DNA of 64,000 bases from an uncultured Ferrimonas sp. (GCF_947489035.1 NZ_CANLCI010000013.1:40268-104267); one strand, 5' to 3'. Positions 46,431-56,088 are shown, numbered from the stretch's first letter. The notes: a model not told the origin generated them from the letters alone. Numbers and translations are program-made.

Positions 46431-47035
46431 CGTTTAAAGTGGCGATCCAGCAGGGCAAACAGCAGCGTTTGCGCGTCGCGGTGATCAAATTCTGGCAGTG
46501 GCCCAATCAACTGCTGATACATCGACTGCGTCCACTCTAGGTGGCATTGCAGCCCCAGCACCCGTGTGGGCGCATGGTGATAGATCTGCTCGGCACACAG
46601 GGCAGTGCTGCCATGCAGGGTCGCGCCTTGGGGCAGCGCCACGTGATAATGGTGGGCTTGCAGCACTTGCAGTTGTTGGCCGTTGTCTCGGGTTAAGGTG
46701 ACCGCCCCAAATTCCGGCGTCGACAGCGGCTTTACGGTGCTGCCCAGCAGATGTGCCAGCATCTGCGCCCCTAAGCAGATGGCCACAATCGGTCGGTTCG
46801 CGTCCAGCGCCTGCTGCAGCCAAGCCAATTCCGCTTGCATCCACGGGTGCTCAGCGCGGTCTTTCACGTTGTATTCGCCACCCAGCACGATCACCCCATC
46901 AAACGCCGTAACTGCGGCGAACGACGGCTGCTGTTCACTGTGCCAATACACCAACTCAATCTGTTGCTGCTGCGCCCAGTCGCGGATCAGGCCAGGGTGT
47001 TCCTGTTGATGGTGTTGCAGTACCGCCAGTTTCAT
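46427..47035 (-). CDS. Class I glutamine amidotransferase-like protein
   Basis: A 202-residue stand-alone GATase1 domain. The nucleophile elbow is VAICLGAQMLAHLLG with the active Cys; His and Glu of the triad are in LGLQCHLEWT. It resembles the GMP-synthase-like amidotransferase family found as orphan enzymes, which often act on unusual gamma-glutamyl compounds. The start overlaps the stop of the upstream exported-protein gene (ATGA), so the two are coupled. The ammonia acceptor is unknown. Confidence 0.82.
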   Translation of the reverse strand: MKLAVLQHHQQEHPGLIRDWAQQQQIELVYWHSEQQPSFAAVTAFDGVIVLGGEYNVKDRAEHPWMQAELAWLQQALDANRPIVAICLGAQMLAHLLGSTVKPLSTPEFGAVTLTRDNGQQLQVLQAHHYHVALPQGATLHGSTALCAEQIYHHAPTRVLGLQCHLEWTQSMYQQLIGPLPEFDHRDAQTLLFALLDRHFKR

Positions 47036-47655
47036 TCGCGCTCCTGAAAATCGAGGGTTTCTAAGTAAACCGAATGCAGCGGATAGCCGCCTTTAAGCTG
47101 CTGGTATGGCGTGGTTGGCTGACCCTCGGTCAGCTGCACCGGGGTGGTGCTCTCAAGGGCAGTGTCGACCAACAGCAGTTGATCGAAGCTGGGCAAGGCG
47201 CCAATGCGGTGCACCAGCAACGTTTGTTGCCCCAAGGCTATCGGGTAATAGCTGCCACTGGCCAACTCGGTTAAGGGTTTATTCAATAGCACCTTGTCCA
47301 CGTTAAATGTCACCTGAGTGAGGCGGGGCTGGCCGCCGCGTTCAAAATGGCCAGCGACAACGGTGGCGCTGAAATGGTTGAGGCTGCCGTGCATCAACTG
47401 ATGCAGATCGAAGGTTTCTGGATTGAGGGTGATCAGCGGGTATTGCGCCAGCAGCGCATCGATTTGGGCTTGGGCGCTGGGATCAGTCGAGAGGGTTAAC
47501 AGCAACTGATGTGAATGCATCGAACCATGCAATGGCATGTGGCTTGCCACCAACCCCTGTTTGGTTTGCACCAGCGCCATGCCATGGGTACCAATGGCGG
47601 CGCCGACGCTGGGCAGTGAGAGCAGTAGCAGTACAGTAGCGAGCAGGGTTTTCAT
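47032..47655 (-). CDS. Exported protein of unknown function, His/Met-rich N-terminus
   Basis: A 207-residue protein with a signal peptide (MKTLLATVLLLLSLPSVGAA). The mature N-terminus is dense in His and Met (THGMAL, SHMPLHGSMHSH), suggesting metal binding. The rest is predicted alternating beta and helix (LTQVTFNVDKVLLNKPL, YYPIALGQQTLLVHRIG) and contains no Cys. I do not recognise a family. It is translationally coupled to the glutamine amidotransferase gene (4-base overlap). Confidence 0.65.
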   Translation of the reverse strand: MKTLLATVLLLLSLPSVGAAIGTHGMALVQTKQGLVASHMPLHGSMHSHQLLLTLSTDPSAQAQIDALLAQYPLITLNPETFDLHQLMHGSLNHFSATVVAGHFERGGQPRLTQVTFNVDKVLLNKPLTELASGSYYPIALGQQTLLVHRIGALPSFDQLLLVDTALESTTPVQLTEGQPTTPYQQLKGGYPLHSVYLETLDFQERE

Positions 47656-47932
47656 GCTTATCCTTAGCGATGCAGTCTAGAGAGGAAACACTGCGTTATT
47701 TCCCCATGGGGAACAACCCCGCTCTTGGAGTGCACGGTTGCCACCAATGTAACGTTAATTATACGTTTTGGGTGTATTTCTATGCAGGAACAACGTGCTG
47801 AGCCTAACCGTGGCGTTCCCTAACACGGCGGTGAGTTAAGTACAGCGGCTGGCGTGATTAAGTTGCGCTAAATCAAATTCAGCGATGTTAATAATCGGGG
47901 GTGTTTCAATTGGCGCTGTGGCTGGCTAGGGT
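47656..47932. other. Divergent intergenic region
   Basis: 277 bases between the exported-protein gene and the GGDEF-EAL gene. AT-rich stretches near 47755-47780 and 47865-47905 probably hold promoters. No gene or clear operator is seen. Confidence 0.4.
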
Positions 47933-49510
47933 GTGGCTTGGGTTGTTGGGCGGAAAAGGGTAAGGCGCTTGAAGCGAGATAAAGTGCCGTTGCAGCGGCA
48001 AGCAAAATGGGATCTTGGGATCGCGCTGTTGGGGTTACTGGCGAGCAGCGTCCTGTTGCAGCAACTGGATGGCTTTGAATGGTTATACCAACTTAGTCGG
48101 CAACACGAAGCCTGGCAGCTGGACGAGTTGCTGCTGAGCATGATGTTGATGCCATTAGTCTTAAGCTGGTTTTCCTATCGACGCTGGCAAGAGGCGCAAC
48201 AAGCGAGCGCAGAGTTGCAGCATCAAGCGCTGTTTGATCCGCTCACCCAGCTGCCGAACCGCACTCACTTCACCCAATTATTGCAAGACGCCTGCAACCA
48301 AGATGACGGTGGCAACATCAGTGTTATGTTGCTGGATCTGGATAACTTTCAGGCGCTTAATCGGCGTTATGGCGCCGCCTTTGGTGATCAACTGTTGTTG
48401 GTGATCAGTCAGCGCCTGTGGGGCTGCCTTGATCTGTGCGATCAACTGGCGCGTTTTGGCAGTGATGAGTTTGCCTTAATTTCTGGCCATTGTGATTCGC
48501 AGCAACGGGCCATCAATATGGCTGAGCGGATCCTGCTAATGTGCCGCACGCCGGTGCACATCGACGGCGTCGAAGTGCGGCTGAGTGCCAGCATTGGGAT
48601 CAGCAGCCGTTCGGCGGAGCTGGGGCAACAGCAGCCCGAGCACCTGTTGCGCCAAGCCAACAACGCGATGCACGACGCCAAGCTTAACGGCAAAGATGGG
48701 TACGTTTGCTTCAATGTGGACGACAGCCAGTGTAAGCAGGTGCAGCAACAGCAGCGGCAGCGCTTCAAGCGGGCGCTGCAACACAACGAACTGCAGCTGT
48801 ATCTGCAACCGCAGGTGGCGTTGGGCAGCGGCAAGGTGATTGGTGCTGAAGCATTACTGCGCTGGCATCACCCGCAACAGGGGCTGCGTTTTCCCGATAG
48901 CTTTCTTACGGCGACCGAGCAGCACCCGCTGGCGGTAGAGTTGGGGGAATGGGTGCTAGAGCAAGGGTTGCAGCAGTTGCTTCGGTGGCAGCAACAGGGG
49001 ATCCAGTTGAAGCTCAGCGTGAACATCACCCCATACCACCTGCTGCAGCCGGATTTTCTTAGCCGTTTGCAGCTGCTGATAGCCCGCTATCCCGATGCGC
49101 CGCGCCACCGGTTGCAAATTGAAGTGGTGGAAACCAACAACCTGACCGATCTGCGTCATGCGGCAGACACCATGCGCCAGTGTGGCTTATTGGGGGTCAA
49201 GTTTGCCCTTGATGACTTTGGCAGCGGTCACTCGTCGTTAACCTACCTGCGTGAGTTACCGGCCCAAGTGCTGAAAATCGACCGCAGCTTCACCCGCGAC
49301 ATTATGGAAGATTACAACGATCTGGTGGTGGTAAAAGCGATGATCCGCTTGGGCTATACCTATGGCCTAGAAGTGTTGGCCGAAGGGATAGAAACCGAGG
49401 CGCAGCAGCAGAAACTGCACAGCCTCGGTTGCGGCTATGGCCAAGGCTATCTGTACGCCAAAGCGTTGCCGCCACAGGAGTTTGATGCTTGGTTGCAAAC
49501 GCAACCGTGA
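47933..49510 (+). CDS. GGDEF-EAL protein, probable c-di-GMP phosphodiesterase
   Basis: A 525-residue protein with two short membrane helices near the N-terminus (about residues 27-45 and 68-83), then GGDEF and EAL domains. The GGDEF motif is degenerate (RFGSDEFAL), so cyclase activity is doubtful. The EAL domain keeps the metal and catalytic residues: EALLRW, SVNIT, EVVETN, ALDDFGSG, LKIDRSF, EGIET and GYGQGYLY. It is therefore likely to hydrolyse c-di-GMP, perhaps with GTP regulation by the first domain. The start is uncertain: GTG 47933 or TTG 47969, the second with AAGG-type sequence upstream. Confidence 0.85.
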   Translation: MAWVVGRKRVRRLKRDKVPLQRQAKWDLGIALLGLLASSVLLQQLDGFEWLYQLSRQHEAWQLDELLLSMMLMPLVLSWFSYRRWQEAQQASAELQHQALFDPLTQLPNRTHFTQLLQDACNQDDGGNISVMLLDLDNFQALNRRYGAAFGDQLLLVISQRLWGCLDLCDQLARFGSDEFALISGHCDSQQRAINMAERILLMCRTPVHIDGVEVRLSASIGISSRSAELGQQQPEHLLRQANNAMHDAKLNGKDGYVCFNVDDSQCKQVQQQQRQRFKRALQHNELQLYLQPQVALGSGKVIGAEALLRWHHPQQGLRFPDSFLTATEQHPLAVELGEWVLEQGLQQLLRWQQQGIQLKLSVNITPYHLLQPDFLSRLQLLIARYPDAPRHRLQIEVVETNNLTDLRHAADTMRQCGLLGVKFALDDFGSGHSSLTYLRELPAQVLKIDRSFTRDIMEDYNDLVVVKAMIRLGYTYGLEVLAEGIETEAQQQKLHSLGCGYGQGYLYAKALPPQEFDAWLQTQP

Positions 49511-49522
49511 AGCCGCCAGCGG

Positions 49523-50083
49523 TTAAGGCGCTGCCGTCTCTGCGGCTTTGATAAACCGCGCAGGGTTGCCACCGACGACGGTATAGGGGGCAACGTCTTT
49601 GGTCACCACCGCGCCGGCGGCAACAATGGCGCCTGCACCAATGGTGATCCCCGGCAGCACAATCACGCCGGCGCCCAGCCACGCTTTGTCGCCAATGTGG
49701 ATTGGCTTTGCGATTTCGATGCCAGCAAGGCGCTGCTCGGCGTCGTTGGCGTGATTCACGGTGATCAGCTGCACCTTGGGGCCAATCAACACATGCTCGC
49801 CAATGGTGATCCCCGCGTGATCCAGCAGCACACAATCCCAGTTAATGAACGACATCGCCCCGATTTTAGTGAAGCGAGCGTAGCAGGTTCGCAGCGGTGG
49901 CTGGATCATGGCGCTGGGGTGAATGTCCATGCCCATCTCTTGCAACAGCTGTTGGCCCTCATGACCACTGGCCCCTTGGTTAAATCGCTGCAATATGGGG
50001 TAGACCTGTTTGCGGATGCGGTCCATGTCGGCATCAAACAGGTTGTAGGGCAAACCCGCTTGCATTTTTTCTATTTCTGTCAT
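49523..50083 (-). CDS. Hexapeptide-repeat sugar O-acetyltransferase (maltose acetyltransferase type)
   Basis: A 186-residue trimeric left-handed beta-helix acetyltransferase of the maa/lacA group. The N-terminal MTEIEKMQAGLPYNLFDADM is the MAC domain; hexapeptide repeats run from IGAMSFINWD through HAGITIGEHVLIGPKV and IGAGAIVAAGAVVTKDV, with the catalytic His in LITVNHAND. The ATG at 50083 gives the family start. It is convergent with the GGDEF-EAL gene (12 bases apart). The substrate sugar is unknown. Confidence 0.85.
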   Translation of the reverse strand: MTEIEKMQAGLPYNLFDADMDRIRKQVYPILQRFNQGASGHEGQQLLQEMGMDIHPSAMIQPPLRTCYARFTKIGAMSFINWDCVLLDHAGITIGEHVLIGPKVQLITVNHANDAEQRLAGIEIAKPIHIGDKAWLGAGVIVLPGITIGAGAIVAAGAVVTKDVAPYTVVGGNPARFIKAAETAAP

Positions 50084-50155
50084 GATGTTACGTCCACTTC
50101 TTGGGGGCATTGATGCTACCCCGATTCGGCTGTACGCACCATATGTTATCGGCGC

Positions 50156-50180
50156 TAAGCGGACTAAGCGGACTAAGCGG
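50156..50180. repeat. Tandem 9-base repeat
   Basis: TAAGCGGAC is repeated twice (50156-50173) and followed by a partial third unit TAAGCGG (50174-50180), upstream of the acetyltransferase gene. Confidence 0.7.
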
Positions 50181-50210
50181 CGCAGGAGATCGCCTAAGAG
50201 TGCGGGCGGT

Positions 50211-50882
50211 TCAGAGCGGCGCTAACGGTTGCGGCAAAGTCAGAGCGCGGGCAAGGGGAAAGCGTAAGCGAAAGGGATCGATGTAAAAGCAGGCCAATGG
50301 CGACAGCTGCGCCAGCGGCGTTAATGGCCCATCGTGAGGATGAAAGTCGACCAAGGTGGCGGGGTAGGCACGGCCGTAGCCGATGTAATCGGTCAGCAGC
50401 AGCTGTTCGCCGTTGGGGTGCGCCAGTGGCATCGGCAGCAGCTTGGTGTGCATCGGCAGTGGCATGGGGTAGTGGTGCAGCTGCCAGTGGCCAGCGAGTT
50501 TGCCCTGTTGATTGATGCTGATAAAGCCGTCACGCCCCTGTTGTTGCCAATCAAACTGCGCCAGCCGTTTGGGAATGGCCCAATTGGCGCGGCCGCTGGC
50601 GACACTTTGTTCGGTGGAGACCACAATGTGGCTGATGCAGTGGCGCCGACACACCCCAAAATCAAACTTGCCCGGCAGCAGCAACATCTCTTGGTAGGGA
50701 TTGGGATCGCCGTGCTGGTAATCCACCAACATCAGCGCCCCTAAGCCCCCGCGCGACAATGGCGCTAAGGTGTTGGGCAGCAAACCGGATTGTTGCAGCC
50801 ACTGGCGTGAAAACCAGTACAGCAGCAGATAGCCACGGCCTTGCAACGACCAAGGCGCGGGGAGGATGTTGGCAGCAGTCAT
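50211..50882 (-). CDS. Acetoacetate-decarboxylase-like protein
   Basis: A 223-residue protein of the acetoacetate decarboxylase fold. The family core is recognisable as ISHIVVSTEQSVASGRANWAIPKRLAQF, which parallels the SGRE-x-WG-x-PKK-L-A active-site region of ADC; the Lys in IPK would be the Schiff-base residue. Many such homologues are not true decarboxylases, and the reaction here is unknown. It lacks a signal peptide and stands upstream of the acetyltransferase on the same strand. Confidence 0.65.
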   Translation of the reverse strand: MTAANILPAPWSLQGRGYLLLYWFSRQWLQQSGLLPNTLAPLSRGGLGALMLVDYQHGDPNPYQEMLLLPGKFDFGVCRRHCISHIVVSTEQSVASGRANWAIPKRLAQFDWQQQGRDGFISINQQGKLAGHWQLHHYPMPLPMHTKLLPMPLAHPNGEQLLLTDYIGYGRAYPATLVDFHPHDGPLTPLAQLSPLACFYIDPFRLRFPLARALTLPQPLAPL

Positions 50883-51022
50883 GGCAGTTCCTTAGCCAAG
50901 CAGTGATAACGCAGTCCGTGATGGATCCCAAGCTAACATTAACTGGCGTAAAAATGAGCGCCATTTTTTGTGGCGGCGCTTGCCTGTGCCGTTGGCGCAG
51001 CGGAGCAGCAGCGGCCATCAGC

Positions 51023-51053
51023 AAAAAGGGCGTCCGCAATGGACGCCCTTTTT
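51023..51053. terminator. Bidirectional intrinsic terminator after rhlE
   Basis: AAAAAGGGCGTCC pairs with GGACGCCCTTTTT across the 5-base loop GCAAT. With A- and T-runs on both sides it ends rhlE, read leftward, and could stop transcripts from the other side. Confidence 0.85.
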
Positions 51054-51080
51054 TATGGTTACGGGATAAGTGCGCTGCGC

Positions 51081-52529
51081 TTACCGGTTACCGGATTGGC
51101 TGCGGCCTTGGCCACCACGATTGCCGCTGCGGTTTTGGCCGCCGCGATTGCCAGAGTTGCCTTCGCCGCCACCTGGGTTGCTGCGGTTGCCACTGTTGCT
51201 GCTGCGACGACGCTGACCAGCCGGCTTGCTGTCGCCGCTGTGAGCGCCTTGGCCGTTGCGATTGCCTTGGGGCTTGCGACGTCGCGGGGCATCACCGTGT
51301 GGCTGCTCGTCACGTTCGCCTTGTGGCTGTGGCTTTTTCGGCTTCTTTGGCTTCTTCGCTTTCAATGGGCGGATCGGCTTAGAAGCCTCCAGCGGGTTTT
51401 GTGGATCAAAGCCTTCAATGATCTCACGCTCTAGGTGCTTCTGGGTCAGCTGTTCAACGGCAACCAATTGCTCCCATTCGTCGGCACACACCAAGGAGAT
51501 CGCGTGGCCACTGGCGCCAGCACGGCCAGTACGGCCAATGCGGTGCACGTAGTCTTCGGCCACCTGTGGCAGCTCGAAGTTCACCACTTGCGGCAGCTGA
51601 TCGATGTCCAGACCACGGGCGGCGATGTCGGTGGCGACCAGGGCGCGTACTTCACCGGATTTGAAATCAGCCAGCGCACGGGTACGAGCGCCTTGGCTCT
51701 TGTTGCCGTGAATGGCCGCTGCGGTGATGTTGAATTCGGTCAGGTACTTGGTCAGCTTGTTCGCGCCGTGTTTGGTGCGGGTAAACACCAACACTTGCTG
51801 CCAGCTGTTTTCGCCAATCAGTTGCGCCAGCAGCAGCGGCTTACGCTTTTTGTCTACTGGGTGAACCACTTGCTCAACGGTTTTGGCGGTGGCGTTGCGC
51901 GGGGTGACCGAGATCTCCACCGGGTTGTGCACCAAGCCTTTGGCTAAGTCGCGGATCTCTTCTGAGAAGGTCGCTGAAAACAGCAGGTTTTGGCGCTTGG
52001 CTGGCAGCAGCTTTAAGATCTTTTTGATGTCGCGAATGAAGCCCATGTCGAGCATCCGATCCGCTTCATCCAGCACCAGCATTTCGAGGTGATCAAAGCG
52101 AATGGCGTTTTGCTGGTACAAGTCCAGCAAACGACCTGGGGTGGCCACTAACACGTCAACGCCACTGCGCAGCTTTTGCAGCTGTGGGTTGATCTTAACC
52201 CCACCAAAAACCACGGCGCTGCGCAGGTTGGTGTTTTTGGCGTAGGCCTGCACGTTTTCCTGCACCTGAGCCGCTAATTCGCGGGTTGGGGTAAGCACCA
52301 AAGCGCGGCATTTATTGCTGCGGGCACGGTCGCCTTTATTAAGCAGATGCAGGATCGGCAAGGTGAAGCCAGCGGTCTTACCGGTGCCGGTCTGCGCTGC
52401 CGCCATTACATCTTTACCCTGCATGACTGCGGGGATGGCTTGCGCCTGAATGGGGGTTGGGGCGTCATAGCCCGCGGCGGTGACGGCATCGAGGATCGGT
52501 TTGGCTAAACCAAGATCAGAAAACTGCAT
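51081..52529 (-). CDS. rhlE: DEAD-box RNA helicase RhlE
   Basis: A 482-residue ATP-dependent RNA helicase. Motifs are in order: Q motif ([14 protein letters not shown]), I (AAQTGTGKT), Ia (PTRELAAQV), II ([13 protein letters not shown]), III (LLFSATF), IV ([14 protein letters not shown]), V ([23 protein letters not shown]) and VI ([10 protein letters not shown]). From residue about 375 the protein is a disordered tail: lysine-proline repeats (KPKKPKKP) followed by Arg-Gly-Asn-Ser-rich repeats to the end. RhlE-type proteins act in ribosome assembly and cold adaptation. It is divergent from napD across 382 bases. Confidence 0.93.
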   Translation of the reverse strand: MQFSDLGLAKPILDAVTAAGYDAPTPIQAQAIPAVMQGKDVMAAAQTGTGKTAGFTLPILHLLNKGDRARSNKCRALVLTPTRELAAQVQENVQAYAKNTNLRSAVVFGGVKINPQLQKLRSGVDVLVATPGRLLDLYQQNAIRFDHLEMLVLDEADRMLDMGFIRDIKKILKLLPAKRQNLLFSATFSEEIRDLAKGLVHNPVEISVTPRNATAKTVEQVVHPVDKKRKPLLLAQLIGENSWQQVLVFTRTKHGANKLTKYLTEFNITAAAIHGNKSQGARTRALADFKSGEVRALVATDIAARGLDIDQLPQVVNFELPQVAEDYVHRIGRTGRAGASGHAISLVCADEWEQLVAVEQLTQKHLEREIIEGFDPQNPLEASKPIRPLKAKKPKKPKKPQPQGERDEQPHGDAPRRRKPQGNRNGQGAHSGDSKPAGQRRRSSNSGNRSNPGGGEGNSGNRGGQNRSGNRGGQGRSQSGNR

Positions 52530-52911
52530 AGATGGGAATTACTCTGCTTGCACAAGCGAGCCAGGATGGCGCTTGAATGAGGCGGAAGTGTACCCCAAGC
52601 CTAGCGCGGCTGCCGAGATTTCTTGTGGTTTTGCTGCAATAGCAAGCCATCGCAGCCACTTTATCCGATGGGTGATCTGCTGGTGCTGTGGCGGGGTTAG
52701 GCGGGATTGCTCAGATTGCATCCGGCTGGTTGAATTTTGGTCTTGCTTGGCAACACATTGTGCTGGTTAAAAAATGTCAAAATCTCATTTCTGTGAGCGA
52801 CTATTGTGACCGCGGTCGACGGTTGATTCTTTTACCCCCTAATGGGTATAGAGCAACTAATATAGGCATAACGATACTTAGGTCATCTTAATCCCTGATA
52901 AGGCTCTGAAA
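52530..52911. other. Divergent intergenic region rhlE-napD
   Basis: 382 bases without a gene. It contains a NarL/NarP-type 7-2-7 site (52833-52848) 63 bases before napD. No convincing Fnr box (TTGAT-N4-ATCAA) or CRP site is seen; the closest sequences have several mismatches. The left half presumably has the rhlE promoter. Confidence 0.6.
52833..52848. promoter_or_regulatory. Putative NarP/NarL 7-2-7 site
   Basis: TACCCCC-TA-ATGGGTA is an inverted pair of heptamers. The right one is a perfect TACYNMT-type heptamer in reverse (TACCCAT), the left differs at its last base. The 7-2-7 layout is the form bound by NarP. Confidence 0.6.
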
Positions 52912-53175
52912 GTGGAACAGGAATATCACGTTGTGAGTTTGGTGGTACACGCCAATCCCGAAAAACACGAGCAGGTGGTTAGCCAGCTGAGCGCGCTTCG
53001 AGGGACTGAACTGGTTACCCACACCGAAGACCATAAATACGTTGTGGTTATCGAAGGGAGTACCCGTCAGCAAGTGTTGGATGGCATTGAAGCCATTCAG
53101 GCGATGAACGGAATCCTATCCACCACTTTGGCTTATCACCAAGTTGATCAACTAGACAGCGAGAACGCCGCATGA
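52912..53175 (+). CDS. napD: Nap chaperone NapD
   Basis: An 87-residue cytoplasmic chaperone that binds the Tat signal of NapA and aids cofactor loading. [23 protein letters not shown] and [36 protein letters not shown] match NapD. It starts with GTG; AAGG lies about 9 bases before it. Its TGA overlaps the ATG of napA by four bases, typical of napDA. Confidence 0.92.
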   Translation: MEQEYHVVSLVVHANPEKHEQVVSQLSALRGTELVTHTEDHKYVVVIEGSTRQQVLDGIEAIQAMNGILSTTLAYHQVDQLDSENAA

Positions 53176-55661
53176 GCATCAGTCGTCGCGATTTTATTAA
53201 AGCAAACGCCGCAGCCGCCGCTGCTACCGTGGTTGGCGCTACCCTGCCAATCAAAATGGTAGAAGCCGCCGAAGCGGGTAACTCCACCTTAAAATGGCAA
53301 AAAGCCGCCTGTCGCTTCTGTGGCACCGGTTGTTCCATCATGGTGGGTACCCAAAACGATAAAGTGGTTGCCTCTAAAGGCGATAGCGAAAGCCCAGTAA
53401 ACAAAGGTTTGGCCTGTATTAAGGGTTACTTCCTGCCGAAGATCATGTACGGCAATGACCGTCTGTCTTCGCCACTGCTGCGGATGAAAGATGGCCAATT
53501 TGATAAATCTGGCGAGCTGACTCCAGTGGATTGGGACACCGCCTTTGATGTGATGGCCGACAAATGGAAAACCGCGCTGAAGAAGAAAGGCCCAACCTCG
53601 GTCGGCATGTTCGGTTCAGGCCAATGGACCATCTGGGAAGGCTACGCAGCGGCCAAGCTGATGAAAGCCGGTTTCCGTACCAACAACATCGATCCAAACG
53701 CCCGTCACTGTATGGCGTCTGCGGTAGTGGGCTTCCTGCGTGCTTTCGGTATTGATGAGCCAATGGGCTGTTACGATGACATCGAACACGCCAACGCCTT
53801 CGTGCTGTGGGGCTCTAACGCCGCCGAGATGCACCCAATTCTGTGGCAGCGTCTGTCTGATCGCCGTCTGACTCACCCGAAAGAGACCTCCGTTCACGTT
53901 CTGTCTACTTACGAGAACCGTTGTTTCGAGCTGGCTGACAACAAGATGGTGTTCAAGCCACAGTCTGACTTGGTGATCTTGAACTTCATCGCCAACTACA
54001 TCATCCAGAATGATGCGGTTAACCATGATTTCGTCAACAAGCACACCAAGTTTGCGGAAGCAACGCCAGACATCGGTTACGGCCTGCGTCCAGAGCACCC
54101 GCTGGAACAAGCCGCCAAGAACCCAGGCAACAAGAAAACCAAGCCGATGAGCTTCGAGGAGTACAGCAAGTACATCTCTAAGTACACCGTTGAGATGGCG
54201 TCTGAAATGTCCGGCGTGCCGGTAGAGAACCTGATCGAACTGGCTAAGGTTTACGCCGATCCAAAGCAGAAAGTAATGAGCTTGTGGTGCATGGGCGTGA
54301 ACCAGCACACCCGTGGTGTGTGGGCCAACAACTCCATCTACAACCTGCACTTGCTGACCGGTAAGATCTCCGAGCCGGGCAACAGCCCATTCTCGCTGAC
54401 GGGCCAGCCATCCGCTTGTGGTACCGCTCGTGAAGTGGGCACCTTTGCTCACCGCTTGCCAGCCGACATGGTGGTCATGAAAGAAGCGCACCGTGATATC
54501 GCCGAGAAGAAGTGGCAGCTGCCGAAAGGCACCATTCCACCGAAGCCGGGTTACCACGCGGTACTGCACAGCCGTAAGCTGAAAGATGGCGACATGAACG
54601 TCTACTGGACCATGTGTACCAACAACCTGCAGGCCGGGCCAAACATCAACGAAGAAACCCTGCCGGGCTTCCTGAACCCAGAAAACTTCATCATCGTTTC
54701 TGATCCGTACCCAACCGTCACCGCGCTGACCGCCGATCTGGTGTTGCCAACCGCCATGTGGGTAGAGAAAGAGGGTGGTGTGGGTAACGCGGAACGTCGT
54801 ACTCAGTTCTGGCACCAGATGGTTAACCCGCAGCCAGGTTCCAAATCGGATCTGTGGCAGATCATGGAATTCTCTAAGCGCTTCACCATGGAAGAAGTGT
54901 GGCCAGAAGCGCTGTTGGCGCAGAAGCCAGAGTACCGTGGCAAAACCATGTTCGACGTACTGTACGCCAACGGTGTGGTCGATAAGTACCCACGCAGCGA
55001 GTGTACTTCTGAGCTGAACGACGAGTCTGATGACTTCGGTTTCTACGTACAGAAAGGCCTGTTCGAAGAGTACGCCGACTTTGGCCGTGGCCACCATCAC
55101 GATCTGGACCAGTTCGATGTGTACCACGAAACCCGTGGTAAGCGCTGGCCGGTAATTGATGGCAAAGAAACCAAATGGCGCTTTAAAGAAGGCATGGATC
55201 CGTACGCTAAGTCCGGTTCTGATTTCGACTTCTACGGCAAGCCAGATGGCAAAGCGGTGATCATCGCTTCCCCATACGAAGCCCCAGCGGAAGAGCCAAA
55301 CAAAGAGTTCGACCTGTGGTTGTCTACCGGTCGCGTGCTTGAGCACTGGCATACTGCTTCCATGACGGGTCGTGTGCCAGAGCTGAACAAGTCAATGCCT
55401 GCTGCCAAGGTGTACATGCACCCGCAGGACGCGAAGTCGCGTGGTTTGAACGATGGCGACGAAGTGGTTGTGTCCAGCCCACGTGGCGAAGTACGCACTC
55501 GGGTTGAAACCAAAGGCCGTAACAAGCCGCCGGTTGGTCTGATCTTCATGCCATTCTTCGACGCCCGCGCCTTGGTAAACAAGTTGATTTTGGATGCGAC
55601 CGATCCGCTGTCCAAAGAGACTGACTTCAAGAAATGTCCGGTTAAAGTGGTTAAGGCATAA
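53172..55661 (+). CDS. napA: Periplasmic nitrate reductase catalytic subunit NapA
   Basis: An 829-residue molybdopterin-guanine-dinucleotide enzyme reducing nitrate to nitrite in the periplasm. The Tat signal is [22 protein letters not shown]. The 4Fe-4S site is [13 protein letters not shown] with the fourth Cys in GLACIKGYF. The Mo-ligand Cys is in [13 protein letters not shown]. Length is normal. The operon is napDAB only: no napC, napGH, napE or napF is present, so electrons must arrive by another route, such as a CymA-type quinol dehydrogenase encoded elsewhere. Confidence 0.97.
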   Translation: MSISRRDFIKANAAAAAATVVGATLPIKMVEAAEAGNSTLKWQKAACRFCGTGCSIMVGTQNDKVVASKGDSESPVNKGLACIKGYFLPKIMYGNDRLSSPLLRMKDGQFDKSGELTPVDWDTAFDVMADKWKTALKKKGPTSVGMFGSGQWTIWEGYAAAKLMKAGFRTNNIDPNARHCMASAVVGFLRAFGIDEPMGCYDDIEHANAFVLWGSNAAEMHPILWQRLSDRRLTHPKETSVHVLSTYENRCFELADNKMVFKPQSDLVILNFIANYIIQNDAVNHDFVNKHTKFAEATPDIGYGLRPEHPLEQAAKNPGNKKTKPMSFEEYSKYISKYTVEMASEMSGVPVENLIELAKVYADPKQKVMSLWCMGVNQHTRGVWANNSIYNLHLLTGKISEPGNSPFSLTGQPSACGTAREVGTFAHRLPADMVVMKEAHRDIAEKKWQLPKGTIPPKPGYHAVLHSRKLKDGDMNVYWTMCTNNLQAGPNINEETLPGFLNPENFIIVSDPYPTVTALTADLVLPTAMWVEKEGGVGNAERRTQFWHQMVNPQPGSKSDLWQIMEFSKRFTMEEVWPEALLAQKPEYRGKTMFDVLYANGVVDKYPRSECTSELNDESDDFGFYVQKGLFEEYADFGRGHHHDLDQFDVYHETRGKRWPVIDGKETKWRFKEGMDPYAKSGSDFDFYGKPDGKAVIIASPYEAPAEEPNKEFDLWLSTGRVLEHWHTASMTGRVPELNKSMPAAKVYMHPQDAKSRGLNDGDEVVVSSPRGEVRTRVETKGRNKPPVGLIFMPFFDARALVNKLILDATDPLSKETDFKKCPVKVVKA

Positions 55662-55671
55662 GGAATTGATC

Positions 55672-56088
55672 ATGAAAAAGACTCTGATCTCTGGCGTACT
55701 GGCCGCGTTGGTATTAACCGGCTGTGGTATGACCGAAGCACCAAAGCAAGTGGAAGCCCCTAAAGGGATGCGCGATGGCACGCCTGTTGCCGTAACCATG
55801 GTTCGCGATGCGGATCCGGTTTACGCCAAAAAAGGCACCGCCATCGAGCGCAACTGGGACGGTCAGCCACCGTTGATCCCGCACGCGTACAAGAAGCCAA
55901 CCAACCTGAAACGCAACGGTTGTACCACCTGCCACAAGCCAGCCAAACCGGGTAAGAAAGCACGTGCTACCCCAACCCACGCGTCTCACTTTGAAACCGA
56001 TGGCAAACTGGATAACCGTTTCTACAACTGTCACCAGTGTCACGTAGCGGTTTCCGATCAGCCTGCGCGCATCGGCAACAACTTCTAA
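55672..56088 (+). CDS. napB: Diheme cytochrome subunit NapB, with lipobox
   Basis: A 138-residue electron-transfer subunit of Nap. Two c-type heme sites are visible, CTTCH and CHQCH, with the conserved IPHAYKKPTNLKRNG and THASHF regions supplying distal His ligands. The N-terminus MKKTLISGVLAALVLTGCG has a lipobox (LTGC), which predicts lipid anchoring; NapB is normally soluble in the periplasm. The ATG at 55672 has AAGGA before it and lies 10 bases after napA. A strong terminator follows. Confidence 0.92.
   Translation: MKKTLISGVLAALVLTGCGMTEAPKQVEAPKGMRDGTPVAVTMVRDADPVYAKKGTAIERNWDGQPPLIPHAYKKPTNLKRNGCTTCHKPAKPGKKARATPTHASHFETDGKLDNRFYNCHQCHVAVSDQPARIGNNF

Noticed and set aside
53616..55352. 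578-residue open frame antisense to napA
   Set aside because: It lies entirely opposite napA, whose motifs and codon use are clear. It results from few stop-forming codons on the other strand, and no domain is recognisable.
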